Source: Fictibacillus phosphorivorans (GTDB lineage Bacteria > Bacillota > Bacilli > Bacillales > Fictibacillaceae). From it: a DNA stretch of 64,000 bases. The notes beneath the pieces were generated by a model that saw only the letters and a program-made list of their open reading frames with translations, searched no databases and was not told the DNA's origin. The position numbers and the translations under genes were made by a program. Positions 1-8,542 of the stretch are shown here, in pieces. The first letter of the stretch is position 1. Every line of letters starts with the position of its first letter. The stretch spans positions 1 to 64,000 of the forward strand of contig NZ_LRFC01000006.1 in the NCBI RefSeq assembly GCF_001619875.1. The letters run 5' to 3'.

Positions 1-1041
1 ACGTTTTCAGAGAATGCTAGTGATGCTGATGGAGATACCTTAACCTATCAGTGGGCCTATCAAACTCCTGGTTCAAGTACATGGGTGAATTTTTCAACAG
101 TAGCCAATCCGACAAAAGTATTGAATATAAAAGGTACATGGGATATTCGATTAACAGTTACAGATTCTAGTAGTTCAACAGCTTCGGTTACAAAATATCC
201 AGTTGTAGTTAACCGAGCACCTGTAGCTGATTTCACGTATAGTCCAACAACCATTTATAATGATACAACTGTAGCCTTCAATGAGAATGCAAGTGACGCG
301 GATGGAGATACCTTAACGTACCAGTGGGCATATCAGACACCGGGATCTAGTACATGGGTGAACTTCTCAATAGCCGCTAATCCTTCAAAAGTTTTAAATA
401 TTAAAGGAACATGGGATATACGCTTAACGGTGACAGATTCAAGTGGAGCTACCGCATCGAAGACTAAAAATCCAGTTGTAGTAAATAGACCACCAGTTGC
501 TGATTTTAATTTTAGTCCTGCGACGATATATAATGATACAACCGTTACTTTTACAAACGCTTCAGTAGACGCGGATAATGACACTCTAACGTACCAATGG
601 GCTTATCAGCAGCCAGGAACATCAACATGGACAAACTTCTCAACAGCGGTTAATCCTACAAGAGTGTTGAATGTAAAAGGAACATGGGGGATAAGATTAA
701 CGGTCACTGATGTAGATGGAGCTACCGCAACAAAGATTAAAAATCCAGTAGTTGTAAACCGACCACCGGTCGCTGATTTTAATTTCAGCCCGACTACCAT
801 CTATAACGATACAAACGTCACGTTTACAAATGCTTCTTCAGATGCAGATGGAGATTCTTTAACGTACCAATGGGCTTATCAGCAGCCAGGATCTTCGACT
901 TGGACAAATTTTTCTTCAGTAGTAAATCCAACAAGAGTGTTGAATATAAAGGGGACTTGGGGGATAAGACTAACGGTTACTGATGTAGATGGAGCAACTG
1001 CAACAAAGATTAAAAATCCAGTTGTAGTAAACAGACCTTCA
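1..1041 (+). repeat. 273-bp tandem repeats (PKD-like modules)
   Basis: Four in-frame units of exactly 273 bp. The equivalent TTT/TTC Phe codon recurs at 4, 277, 550 and 823. The first unit is cut by the window start. The units remain close at DNA level, which suggests recent duplication or homogenisation and makes copy number prone to slippage. Confidence 0.85.
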
Positions 1042-1719
1042 ACAATTACTGTTACTTACTCTCCAGCTGATCCATATGAAGGGGACACGATTAACATCTG
1101 TGCCACTGCTAGTGACCTTGATAATGACCCGCTACTGGTGAAAATCTTTGTTAAGAAAGATAGCGGCATAGAACAAACTGTACTCAATAAAAGTAATGTC
1201 GTTAGCGGGACTCAAAAGTGTTATTCTTTTACATCACAAGTTGGAAGATACGATGTTAGAGCTACCGTTCATGATGGTACTGTAGAAGTAGGAACTTCAA
1301 CATGGTTCTATTCCAAACCGCTCATTATTAAAGGGTATGTAAAACATACAGCTGATTGGTTATTAAAACATCAAGAACAAGGTCATTCTCCAAACCAATT
1401 CTATAGTGGAGAAAAATTCTTATTAGAAGCTGATACATCACCTTATCCTATCGTATATGTTCGTTCTACTCTTATAGCAACACAGGCTAACGGTAATCCT
1501 CATGTAAAAACAGTGGGACTTACTCCAACAACAAATGTTTTTGCGAAAGGTGAATTGTATGATCCAGCCTATTTAGAGTATCCGACGAATTTAAAAGTAG
1601 GAACTGCAGCATTTGAATTTGAAGTGAAATATGCAAACGGAGTAATAAAGAAAGATAGAGTACCTATCGAAATCATCGATGACGTGTATAATGCCTATAA
1701 ACTGCATAGAACGTATTAA
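1..1719 (+). CDS. PKD-like repeat surface protein, 3' part
   Basis: The reading frame is open from base 1, so the gene starts upstream of the window; the ATG at 85 is internal. The visible part holds four 91-residue repeats with a PKD-like signature (SDADGDTLTYQWAY), each ending in a VVVNR(P/A)P linker. A different Ig-like unit follows (from about base 1030, motif DLDNDP), then a non-repeated C-terminal region. PKD-like beta-sandwich modules are typical of secreted or wall-exposed adhesins and hydrolases. No LPxTG motif or membrane anchor is visible at the C-terminus, so attachment and substrate are unknown. The N-terminal signal would lie outside the window. A terminator follows the stop. 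Confidence 0.75.
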   Translation, partial: TFSENASDADGDTLTYQWAYQTPGSSTWVNFSTVANPTKVLNIKGTWDIRLTVTDSSSSTASVTKYPVVVNRAPVADFTYSPTTIYNDTTVAFNENASDADGDTLTYQWAYQTPGSSTWVNFSIAANPSKVLNIKGTWDIRLTVTDSSGATASKTKNPVVVNRPPVADFNFSPATIYNDTTVTFTNASVDADNDTLTYQWAYQQPGTSTWTNFSTAVNPTRVLNVKGTWGIRLTVTDVDGATATKIKNPVVVNRPPVADFNFSPTTIYNDTNVTFTNASSDADGDSLTYQWAYQQPGSSTWTNFSSVVNPTRVLNIKGTWGIRLTVTDVDGATATKIKNPVVVNRPSTITVTYSPADPYEGDTINICATASDLDNDPLLVKIFVKKDSGIEQTVLNKSNVVSGTQKCYSFTSQVGRYDVRATVHDGTVEVGTSTWFYSKPLIIKGYVKHTADWLLKHQEQGHSPNQFYSGEKFLLEADTSPYPIVYVRSTLIATQANGNPHVKTVGLTPTTNVFAKGELYDPAYLEYPTNLKVGTAAFEFEVKYANGVIKKDRVPIEIIDDVYNAYKLHRTY

Positions 1720-1750
1720 ACCGACTTAATTTTTAGTCGGTTTTTATTTT
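1718..1750 (+). terminator. Intrinsic terminator of the PKD-like gene
   Basis: Stem CCGACT/AGTCGG around an 8-nt loop, followed by a T run, directly after the TAA stop. Confidence 0.8.
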
Positions 1751-2102
1751 TATGAAGGAAGATACAAAGTAACAAATAACGAGCTTTGTTAAACCAATTT
1801 AGGAAAATATCCTCCAACTTTAGTAATTAAGTAAACAGTTTTTCTCTTATTTTTATTAAAATAGAACCTATGTTCCGATGGAAAGGTACAAATTAATCAG
1901 TATAATAATACTAATAGTGGTATTAATTGGAATTGATATTTGTATTTCTTTTTTTTACACTAAAGTTATTATTTTGTAAAAAAGATTTCTATGTTTTTAA
2001 AAAAATCGATTGTGGAAATATACAGTATGAATTGAATTTCATAATAAAATGAAATTACATAAAAAATTAAGTCTGAAACAAACGAATTAAAGGGTGAGGA
2101 CT
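1751..2102. other. AT-rich intergenic gap
   Basis: About 350 bp with no convincing ORF on either strand. It contains a small hairpin AATAC/GTATT near 1907-1924 and a TATAAT-like box near 1903, so it may carry the promoter of the next gene. Nothing more specific can be supported. Confidence 0.4.
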
Positions 2103-2414
2103 ATGAACGACATTATGACTAATCATTCATATTATATTAAAAAGACCGTATTTGAAGGCGATAATGATAATTTAGTAGAGCTAATTTCTGTTACTGAGGA
2201 AATTTGCGAGAAAAGTACTGGAAAAACTGTATACACTCCTGTTATTGTAGCGTCTCATATTCGTGAAATTTCTTTAAAAGATGCGAAAAAACATGGATTG
2301 TCCATTCACGATGAGGATCTAAAGCTATTTATTTCTGACGAACAAGCGGAACAACTGGTAAACATGAAAGATGAATCATTATTTCTTTCTACAATTTATA
2401 ACATAATTTCATAA
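2103..2414 (+). CDS. Small acidic protein, unknown function
   Basis: About 103 residues. I chose the ATG at 2103 over the in-frame GTG at 2094 because the GTG lies inside the purine-rich GGGTGAGGA that serves as ribosome-binding site. The protein is mixed alpha/beta-looking and acidic, with no motif I recognise, no membrane segment and no cysteine pair that would suggest metal binding. It stands alone between an AT-rich gap and a leader of family A. Confidence 0.6.
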   Translation: MNDIMTNHSYYIKKTVFEGDNDNLVELISVTEEICEKSTGKTVYTPVIVASHIREISLKDAKKHGLSIHDEDLKLFISDEQAEQLVNMKDESLFLSTIYNIIS

Positions 2415-2420
2415 TTTTTC

Positions 2421-2450
2421 TTGTAAAACAAAAGAATAAAATGGTAATAT
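2421..2450 (+). promoter_or_regulatory. Promoter of leader A1
   Basis: TTGTAA (2421), an 18-nt spacer and TAATAT (2445) fit a sigma-A promoter. Transcription would start at the head of the U-rich leader that follows. Confidence 0.55.
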
Positions 2451-2640
2451 TTATATATAGTTTTTTCTTATTTTTGTTTTTTTGTTTTGGTAACCATTAA
2501 ACACGAGCCTTTGGGTTCAGTCTTTTTTACGCATATTTATTTATGCCAATAGACTGCTCCCAAAGGCTTTTTTTGTGCCTTTGAAAGGAGATGGTAAATG
2601 AAAAATAAAGTTGTTTTAAGGGGTAATTAAAAAACTTTGA
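2451..2640 (+). promoter_or_regulatory. Structured leader, family A copy 1 (divergent)
   Basis: After the promoter comes a T-rich tract (2460-2485) and a short TGG/CCA hairpin, a weak version of the GC-stem-GCGG box seen in the other copies. Then ATTAAAC and a long three-segment terminator follow. The segment near 2620-2646 holds the recurrent box GGGGTAATTAAAAAACTTTGAGAG just before the ribosome-binding site of the small Cys-rich gene at 2652. The terminator therefore lies inside the 5' leader. Confidence 0.5.
2507..2574 (+). terminator. Long three-segment leader terminator, family A copy 1
   Basis: Nested stems GCCTTTGGG/CCCAAAGGC, CAGTCT/AGACTG and GCATA/TATGC, followed by seven T. It separates the promoter at 2421 from the genes at 2652 onward. 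Confidence 0.8.
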
Positions 2641-2651
2641 GAGAGGGAATT

Positions 2652-2777
2652 ATGATGGACTACGTTTGTTGTAATTGCACGAAAACTTGTGATGCTGCTT
2701 ATTACAAAGTTAATGGACAAGAGTATTGTTCAGAAAGTTGTATTGAGAAGAAGTTAGGAAATGATGATCATGTATAA
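2652..2777 (+). CDS. 41-residue Cys-rich zinc-finger-like protein
   Basis: ATG at 2652 after GAGAGGGA. The peptide has C-C-x2-C near the N-terminus, a further Cys, and then YCSESC. This resembles FCS/MYM/TRASH-type zinc-binding fingers, which also end in a YCSxxC motif. The stop overlaps the start of the next gene, so the two are probably translationally coupled. It is the first gene after leader A1. Function is unknown; a zinc-binding regulator or adaptor is possible. Confidence 0.65.
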   Translation: MMDYVCCNCTKTCDAAYYKVNGQEYCSESCIEKKLGNDDHV

Positions 2778-3297
2778 GATTACATGCTTCGCTCCAATTG
2801 AACCTCAACAACTGGAAAAAGCATTAAAAGGCATTCATTTCAAAACTGTAAAAAGCGGTTTTGAATGGTTAATGGATGGATCAGTGTTTAGAATCGAGCC
2901 TTTTCAGAATCAACCAAGAGACAGCATGAAAGCGTATCGTATCTACTTTAATGGTGACATTAACGGTGGAACTTACCTTTTTGACTTAACACTTGGTTGC
3001 ATGGATGCGGTAGTAACAGGTATTGAGTACATTCTTGAAGATTCATCAATGAAACATGATGATTGGATGAATGAACTTATAAGAAAACCTTCTTACCATA
3101 TGATCGATTCAAGAGGATTATTTAGTAAGCAGGAAGTCGGTGTGACATTAGTAAACAATACGGTCACATTACAGCTTCGAAGCAGAAAAAATCAAAAATT
3201 GAAAATGTGGGATTGTCTAAAGAGGATCGATTTTATCCGGGAAGAACTTCAGCCCGTAAAATACGACCTCTTTTCTATTGAGGAGGAAATCGCGTGA
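2770..3297 (+). CDS. Unknown protein, 175 residues
   Basis: Several ATGs cluster at 2761, 2764 and 2770. TTAGGA at 2754-2759 best serves the ATG at 2770. The sequence is mixed alpha/beta with no recognised catalytic motif. Near the C-terminus a KYDLFSIEEE stretch precedes the stop; it looks like a degenerate clamp-type DLF motif, but without the Gln. The TGA overlaps the next GTG start, so the genes form an operon. Confidence 0.6.
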   Translation: MYKITCFAPIEPQQLEKALKGIHFKTVKSGFEWLMDGSVFRIEPFQNQPRDSMKAYRIYFNGDINGGTYLFDLTLGCMDAVVTGIEYILEDSSMKHDDWMNELIRKPSYHMIDSRGLFSKQEVGVTLVNNTVTLQLRSRKNQKLKMWDCLKRIDFIREELQPVKYDLFSIEEEIA

Positions 3298-3551
3298 TCA
3301 GAGAGTTTTATACAAAAGATGAACAATTCGTTGTTTCATCCAAGCGGATCTTTAGAAATGGAGAAATCATTGCTGAAGGAACCGTAGAGATTCAACGTCT
3401 ATGTTTAGACCAACCCGCTTGTTTCGTTGTAAGTAACGGAAATGAACACCCACCAACTTACTTTGAGACAAAGGTTGTTTCTGCTGTATTACCTCGGCTT
3501 GAGTATTGTAGTCAGTCTCACCGAGATGGACTTCAAACACGAAGTTTATAG
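3294..3551 (+). CDS. Unknown small protein
   Basis: 85 residues from a GTG overlapping the upstream TGA (GTGA), with GAGGAGG just upstream. It is probably a small beta-rich fold, with no recognised motif. It is translated with the gene before it. Confidence 0.55.
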   Translation: MIREFYTKDEQFVVSSKRIFRNGEIIAEGTVEIQRLCLDQPACFVVSNGNEHPPTYFETKVVSAVLPRLEYCSQSHRDGLQTRSL

Positions 3552-3607
3552 CTCTACACGTTTTTCTTTGCAATCTCCACATTTTAATAATCGGAAGGAT
3601 GTTTAAC

Positions 3608-3847
3608 ATGGCAGAAAAACAAAAAAATCGTTTCTATGAATATTTTAATCGAGATAAAAAAAGACTCCTTAACTTACTAAAGAGCCAAGGAATCTTTGAG
3701 CAATTTAGTCAAACTCATGGGTATCTATATTCAGTAGAAATTGGACAGCAATCCGGACAATCTATTCATTTGAAGGTAGCTTTAAAAGCCGGTGCACTAA
3801 CAATATTAGATGTATTTAGCCGCTCTCTTGTAGCAACAGCTGAATAA
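3608..3847 (+). CDS. Unknown small protein
   Basis: 79 residues. I chose the ATG at 3608 because GGAAGG at 3592-3597 lies too close to the ATG at 3599. The N-terminus is basic (MAEKQKNRF), followed by a short mixed fold. No family recognised. It lies in the operon running from 2652 to 4259. Confidence 0.55.
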   Translation: MAEKQKNRFYEYFNRDKKRLLNLLKSQGIFEQFSQTHGYLYSVEIGQQSGQSIHLKVALKAGALTILDVFSRSLVATAE

Positions 3848-3863
3848 TTAGGAGGATAATTTT

Positions 3864-4259
3864 ATGTCAATCATTAAAGCGTATTTATTAAATAAGGAAC
3901 AAACAACAGGAAACTTTGCTGGTGATTATTTAGTTAGTTTTGAAAACCTCGCTTCCTTCCTGCAGAGATTTCAAGATAACTATGAAATTGTGGTTGTGGG
4001 ACAATCGGATCTTCAATTTGTATTAAGTGTAAAAGGTGGAGTGATCGAATATTGTACCTTGCCGAATGAGTTACTGGTTAAGTTGAAAAATGAAATGAAA
4101 GCTTATAACAAACAATCTGAATTGCAACTGTTTCAAGTAATTCGAAATCAGGGAGTTGTTGAGCGTATTAACCTTTACTCAAATTCGGCTACACAAGCAC
4201 GTGAAGATTTCAATAAATGGAGCAAGTTATCTCCTGACAAAATTATTCAGATCGCGTAA
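3864..4259 (+). CDS. Unknown protein, 131 residues
   Basis: Strong AGGAGG ribosome-binding site. Soluble-looking, with no recognised motif. It is the last gene before the hairpin at 4299. Confidence 0.55.
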   Translation: MSIIKAYLLNKEQTTGNFAGDYLVSFENLASFLQRFQDNYEIVVVGQSDLQFVLSVKGGVIEYCTLPNELLVKLKNEMKAYNKQSELQLFQVIRNQGVVERINLYSNSATQAREDFNKWSKLSPDKIIQIA

Positions 4260-4298
4260 TACCCAATAACATATTCCTTTCTAGTGGGGATTATTAAA

Positions 4299-4328
4299 AT
4301 AACTCCCCGATGCTAGATGGGGGAGTTA
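4299..4328 (+). promoter_or_regulatory. GC-rich hairpin in front of the 4343 gene
   Basis: AACTCCCC/GGGGGAGTT stem with a 10-nt loop. No T run follows; instead the ribosome-binding site CTGGGGTGA comes next. It is therefore either a weak terminator or a 5'-UTR stability/control hairpin. Confidence 0.5.
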
Positions 4329-4342
4329 TCTGGGGTGATTAA

Positions 4343-5227
4343 ATGAGCAAGGGTAAGAAAGCTAAAAAACAAATAATATCTACTGCTGCTGAAATGATGG
4401 AACAGTTTATTGAAGAAGGTACTTATCCTCATTTAAAGCAATCAGAAGAGAAGGTAAAGCGGTTAACATCTTCCATGAGAAAACGATTGGAACAATCAGA
4501 GAGCAAACGTCATGAATTTAAGGATTTTAATCTGGTTGGGCGGTTTACAGCTAAAAAGATTTATCAAACCGACTATATCTCGTTAAATGAATATTTATAT
4601 GACCTCGGATTGTTACTGCATGTTGTTGAAATTGATAACAAATCAATCCAAGAGAATGAGCTCTATCTCGATATGATACAAGACTTTAAACTTGAAGATA
4701 CTTTTTTTGTTAAACCTAACTTTAATAAGCTGGGTAAATCCTTAAATGCACTTCCAGAAGAATATTTCATTCCGGATGACTGTGAGCTTACAAGATTGGC
4801 CAGAGATATTTTAATCTTAAAGCCACAAATTAAGGACTTCAAAAATCAGTACGACAAGTTGAAATGGAAACTGTTACAGCTGGACGATTTTAAGAAGTTA
4901 AAAAGTCTTCCAAAGGAAAAGAGGAAACCTATTCCTCACAAGTATGGAAGTCTTTCTCTTTCTGTAAATCAACCAAAATATGATGTATCGAAAATTTATG
5001 ACTATATCGGTGAGTGGTTGTTGATTGAATATGGAAAACCGAGTGCTGACAGCTTAGAGCGACTAATTTTAAATGGGACGTTATCCAAAAAGGAAATCGA
5101 TCAATTTAAGACTGTCACTGATGTTAGATTAGACTTTTCGGTTATGTCCATTGACGATGAGCGTAAAATTCTCACGATATTAGAGGGAAAAAATCAAAAA
5201 GCAGCTGCAAATCGCAGATTGGCTTAA
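4343..5227 (+). CDS. Unknown lysine-rich protein, 294 residues
   Basis: Starts at ATG with TGGGGTGA upstream. The N-terminus is highly basic (KGKKAKKQ), then helical, charged sequence with probable coiled-coil stretches around residues 20-60 and 150-190. No enzyme motif is visible. A nucleic-acid-associated role would fit the charge, but that is inference only. Confidence 0.55.
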   Translation: MSKGKKAKKQIISTAAEMMEQFIEEGTYPHLKQSEEKVKRLTSSMRKRLEQSESKRHEFKDFNLVGRFTAKKIYQTDYISLNEYLYDLGLLLHVVEIDNKSIQENELYLDMIQDFKLEDTFFVKPNFNKLGKSLNALPEEYFIPDDCELTRLARDILILKPQIKDFKNQYDKLKWKLLQLDDFKKLKSLPKEKRKPIPHKYGSLSLSVNQPKYDVSKIYDYIGEWLLIEYGKPSADSLERLILNGTLSKKEIDQFKTVTDVRLDFSVMSIDDERKILTILEGKNQKAAANRRLA

Positions 5228-5240
5228 TGGGGGAATGAAG

Positions 5241-5714
5241 ATGTACGTATTATTGAGCAGTTGCGGAAACATCTCATATGGAGCTAATGCTTTAGAAGAG
5301 AAATTTGGTGTACCGACACAATGGATAAAAGTTTCTGATTTGAAAGAGGCTTCTAATGAATGCAGAAAATTTATTGATGAATATAACTTAGGTGGTAGCG
5401 AGTTTATTGGTGGTTATGTAGTAGAAAAGCCGAATGCTGATAAATTGATTAGTGTAATCAGCTACAATGGTCGCATCTGGGATGGAAAAGAGTACCAGGG
5501 TATGTACGAGCGTCAACGTGTTGAGTACGGTAGACATTGGTCAAACCCGCTTACGCTTTTAGACTTTAACAAGTGGGAAACCTTTCGTGTTAGCCGGGAG
5601 ACTCTTTTAAAGCACAGCAAATATCAAGGTGATTGGAGTAAGATTATTGATGATGGCTGGAGATTTGACAGACACTTTAATAAGTTCTACAAAATAGTAT
5701 TAATAGAAAATTAA
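5241..5714 (+). CDS. Unknown protein, 157 residues
   Basis: ATG 5241 is preferred to ATG 5235 because GGGGG at 5229-5233 leaves a proper 7-nt gap. The protein is soluble-looking, with many aromatic residues toward its C-terminus. No recognised domain. Confidence 0.55.
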   Translation: MYVLLSSCGNISYGANALEEKFGVPTQWIKVSDLKEASNECRKFIDEYNLGGSEFIGGYVVEKPNADKLISVISYNGRIWDGKEYQGMYERQRVEYGRHWSNPLTLLDFNKWETFRVSRETLLKHSKYQGDWSKIIDDGWRFDRHFNKFYKIVLIEN

Positions 5715-5749
5715 GGGAAACATTCAAAAAAAATAATAGGGGACTTTAT

Positions 5750-6049
5750 ATGGGTGGATTATACACAAAAGAAAATGACACGATTGTTGAAATGATTAAT
5801 ACCAGAATATTAGTACAACCTGACAATCAGGATTTAATTCTAGTCAAATGTGACTGGTTTAAAGTCGATGAAAATGAGTATATGCCGACTCTAAGTTTAT
5901 CTGAAATAGCTAAACAATTAGAGGTGGTGTATGGCGATAATTTATTCATTGATGTTTGGGTTGAACTAGGTTTAGCGGGATACATTTATCGCTATAATAG
6001 CATGGATAAAACTTGGTCCGAACATGGAAGAACAAGAGGTTTTGCATAA
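5750..6049 (+). CDS. Unknown small protein, 99 residues
   Basis: ATG preceded by ATAGGGGAC. Soluble, acidic protein with no recognised family. It is followed by a structured segment in front of the DndC-like gene. Confidence 0.5.
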   Translation: MGGLYTKENDTIVEMINTRILVQPDNQDLILVKCDWFKVDENEYMPTLSLSEIAKQLEVVYGDNLFIDVWVELGLAGYIYRYNSMDKTWSEHGRTRGFA

Positions 6050-6060
6050 AAAATAGTTAA

Positions 6061-6121
6061 AGGAGGGAATGTCCTCTGCTAATACAATTAGCGGGGGATT
6101 TTCCCCATTTTTGTATTAGTA
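6061..6121 (+). promoter_or_regulatory. Switch-like leader of the DndC-like gene
   Basis: AGGAGGGAATG at 6061 is followed by two mutually exclusive pairings. One is a tight hairpin GCTAAT-ACA-ATTAGC (6078-6092) followed by GGGGGATTTTCCCC and ATTTTT, which is terminator-like. The other is a 9-bp stem CTAATACAA/TTGTATTAG (6079-6119) ending 2 nt before the GTG. A 16-codon ORF (ATG 6069 to TAG 6119) fills the element. The main gene has no ribosome-binding site of its own directly upstream, so coupling or structure-mediated initiation is likely. Confidence 0.45.
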
Positions 6122-7828
6122 GTGGAACAATTTATGGATATGATTGACCAAATAAAAGAAGAAATGCGCAAGGTATATCTTCAAGATAAAAAACCAATTG
6201 TGGTGTTATATAGCGGTGGGAAGGATTCAAGCCTTGTCCTTACTTTGTTATGGGAAATGCTACTGGAACTACCAGCAGAACAAAGAACAAAAACCGTTCA
6301 TGTGATGTTGTCAGATACAGGAGTAGAGCTTCCTAACATTTCTGAATATGTGGACCGTTGTTTGATAAAAATCGAGCGTAAAGCAAAACATGATGGACTT
6401 CCTATAGTTGTTCACAGAGCCAAACCTAAGATGAAGCAGAATTTTTGGTACAAGGTGTTAGGCCGCGGAACGCTTATTTCAACTCCTAAGACTAAGCATC
6501 GTTCTTGTACGCATTGGCTTAAGATTACACCTACTCAAGAAAAGCTAAAAGAACTGATTGCTGAAGCTCCTATTCAATTAGGAACGGATAAAACGGTTCT
6601 CACATGTATGCTTGGCGTTCGTAACGAAGAATCAGCGAGAAGGGCAGCTTCTATTCAGAAATGGGAACTCTCAAAAGAATCGCTATGGGCTAGGCATTCA
6701 GATTTTGAAGAAATTATGTGCTTCCATCCAATTAAATTCGTGACGGCTGATGAGCTCTGGTACACATTATTATCAAGAGGGACACTACCCTTCGGTGTAA
6801 CAACCGAAGAATTAACCTTGCAGTATGGTGAAAGTGTTCTTGAATGCGGGATCAAAACTTCCAGTGATCAAGGTAATTCTTGTGGTGGTGGTGCTAATAG
6901 ACTCGGATGTTGGACCTGTGGTCAAGTGAGTGGTGAAGATCCTATGATTTTACGTTTTATTGCTGAAGGTAAGAACTATCAGGGATTACTAGAATGGAAG
7001 AATCTCATGCTTTCAATGAGAAACGATATTCGGTACCGCGAAGTATTTCCTCGCCAGTATTATACCCGTATTTTTAAAGAGGATAACCAGCCGAACCAAA
7101 TTGACTTATTCAATACGGACGAATCCACATCCTTTATGAATCAGTTTGAAACTTTTAAACGTGCTGATCATGAAACTTATGCTCCTGGAGGCATGACGAT
7201 AGAGGGAAGAAGAATCTTATTGGAACATTTGTTATTTATCCAAGAGAGAGATGGACATTCTCTCATTTCAGAAGAGGAAATTCAGGCTGTTTTAGACGCT
7301 TGGAAGGATACAGACGGTATTTATATAAAACGCTCTGAGATCGCTCCTAGATCGTTTAAATATGATGGTCAATTAATCTTCTTACCCAATAAGACGATAA
7401 ACAAAAAGGAAACAAAAACGGATAACAAGGTTTTCTATGTGACCATTGAGTTACGCAAAGAGGAAAAGGAACTATATGCGTTTATTAAACAACGACAGCA
7501 GCATAACCAGACAAGCTTATTTTTCTTTCCCGCTTCCCAGGAATTCAAGGATAAGAAGATGGTTTGGAATAAGGCGACATTTGTTGTTTGTAAATCTGGG
7601 ATCACCTCTAAAGAAGAAGCTGCAGAGTACGTTTATAAGTGGTTAGGATGGCATTATGGGTCTTTTACTGAAGAGACTAAAAAGGCTGCTATTAACCATT
7701 TAATTTTATCTGCTTTGTCAGAAGGATATTCACAAAATAATAAAAAACTACTAACAAATGCAACTGTCACATTTGAACCGCTACCGGTTTCAACCAATGA
7801 TGAAGGGCAATTGGCATTTGCAATTTAG
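6122..7828 (+). CDS. DndC-like PP-loop sulfurtransferase with C-terminal clamp-like motif
   Basis: 568 residues. The N-terminal PP-loop SGGKDSS (residues 31-37), a Cys at about 129 in RSCTHWLKI, and the Cys-rich GCWTC motif (263/266) match DndC, the PAPS-reductase-family enzyme of DNA phosphorothioation. DndC adenylates or activates the site where sulfur from DndA/IscS is inserted. The C-terminal 130 residues look like an extra domain. Two clamp-type motifs occur: QIDLF (7097-7111) and the terminal QLAFAI. No dndA, B, D or E homolog is visible nearby, so this is an orphan; the real chemistry may differ. The GTG start sits right after a hairpin and is uncertain. Confidence 0.75.
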   Translation: MEQFMDMIDQIKEEMRKVYLQDKKPIVVLYSGGKDSSLVLTLLWEMLLELPAEQRTKTVHVMLSDTGVELPNISEYVDRCLIKIERKAKHDGLPIVVHRAKPKMKQNFWYKVLGRGTLISTPKTKHRSCTHWLKITPTQEKLKELIAEAPIQLGTDKTVLTCMLGVRNEESARRAASIQKWELSKESLWARHSDFEEIMCFHPIKFVTADELWYTLLSRGTLPFGVTTEELTLQYGESVLECGIKTSSDQGNSCGGGANRLGCWTCGQVSGEDPMILRFIAEGKNYQGLLEWKNLMLSMRNDIRYREVFPRQYYTRIFKEDNQPNQIDLFNTDESTSFMNQFETFKRADHETYAPGGMTIEGRRILLEHLLFIQERDGHSLISEEEIQAVLDAWKDTDGIYIKRSEIAPRSFKYDGQLIFLPNKTINKKETKTDNKVFYVTIELRKEEKELYAFIKQRQQHNQTSLFFFPASQEFKDKKMVWNKATFVVCKSGITSKEEAAEYVYKWLGWHYGSFTEETKKAAINHLILSALSEGYSQNNKKLLTNATVTFEPLPVSTNDEGQLAFAI

Positions 7829-7843
7829 GGAGGTTATAAATTT

Positions 7844-8464
7844 ATGAAAAAAAGGGATTTATTATGGAATTGGATTAAAAAAGAGTGGTTTATCTTGGCT
7901 TATTTAGGATTAATCATCTCATTTGCATTTATTAAACTTGAATCACAATTAGCATTGATTGTAATGGCAGGAGTCATTGGTTTATGGGGATTTATTAACT
8001 CTTTATTTTATGTTTTAGGTAAACGGTCCCCACAATACAATACTTCTTCACAGTCCGAAAGAATCATATGGTTTGTTCTAATTTGTTTAGCCGCGTTTGC
8101 CGTTTATAAGACCTTCTCGCATTTTGAAGGGACATTTGACGGGAACGCAGCTACAATGGCTGGATTTTATTTAGGGCTGTTTTCTGTTGCCATATCTTTA
8201 GTTGTTCTTATTGATAATCAAATCTTCAAAAGAGCCGAAGATGCAGAACGAAAAATGTTAATGAGCGAACAAAAAGAAGTATTGGACAAAATCTTAGCAA
8301 AATTAGAGTCTCAAGCTCCATCTGAACCACAGAAAATCTTTAAGGAACAGGTGAAGGACCTTCCTTCTGGTGAACAACATCAGACAGATGTTAGCAAAAA
8401 CGCTAAAGCAACTGTAGTCGCTATTCTAATTTTTGCCCTTATTAATGTTATGAGGAAAAAATAG
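7844..8464 (+). CDS. Multi-pass membrane protein
   Basis: 206 residues with hydrophobic segments near residues 14-32, 37-58, 74-93 and 104-126, a charged coiled-coil-like stretch (about 126-180), and a final hydrophobic helix near the C-terminus. No family recognised. It lies 15 nt after the DndC-like gene with its own GGGAGG, so the two may be co-transcribed. Confidence 0.6.
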   Translation: MKKRDLLWNWIKKEWFILAYLGLIISFAFIKLESQLALIVMAGVIGLWGFINSLFYVLGKRSPQYNTSSQSERIIWFVLICLAAFAVYKTFSHFEGTFDGNAATMAGFYLGLFSVAISLVVLIDNQIFKRAEDAERKMLMSEQKEVLDKILAKLESQAPSEPQKIFKEQVKDLPSGEQHQTDVSKNAKATVVAILIFALINVMRKK

Positions 8465-8484
8465 CGGTTCTTACGAAAACAGAG

Positions 8485-8509
8485 AAAGTAGCCAAATGGC
8501 TGCTTTTTT
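8485..8509 (+). terminator. Intrinsic terminator
   Basis: AAAG-T-AGCC, loop AAAT, GGCT-G-CTTT, then a T run, after the membrane-protein stop. Confidence 0.65.
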
Positions 8510-8542
8510 CTTTTATAATTAAATAGATTGTGAGGGGATTAT

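Noticed and set aside
60-800. Minus-strand ORFs opposite the PKD repeats
   Set aside because: They repeat with the same 273-bp period, have no ribosome-binding sites and mirror the coding strand's codon pattern.
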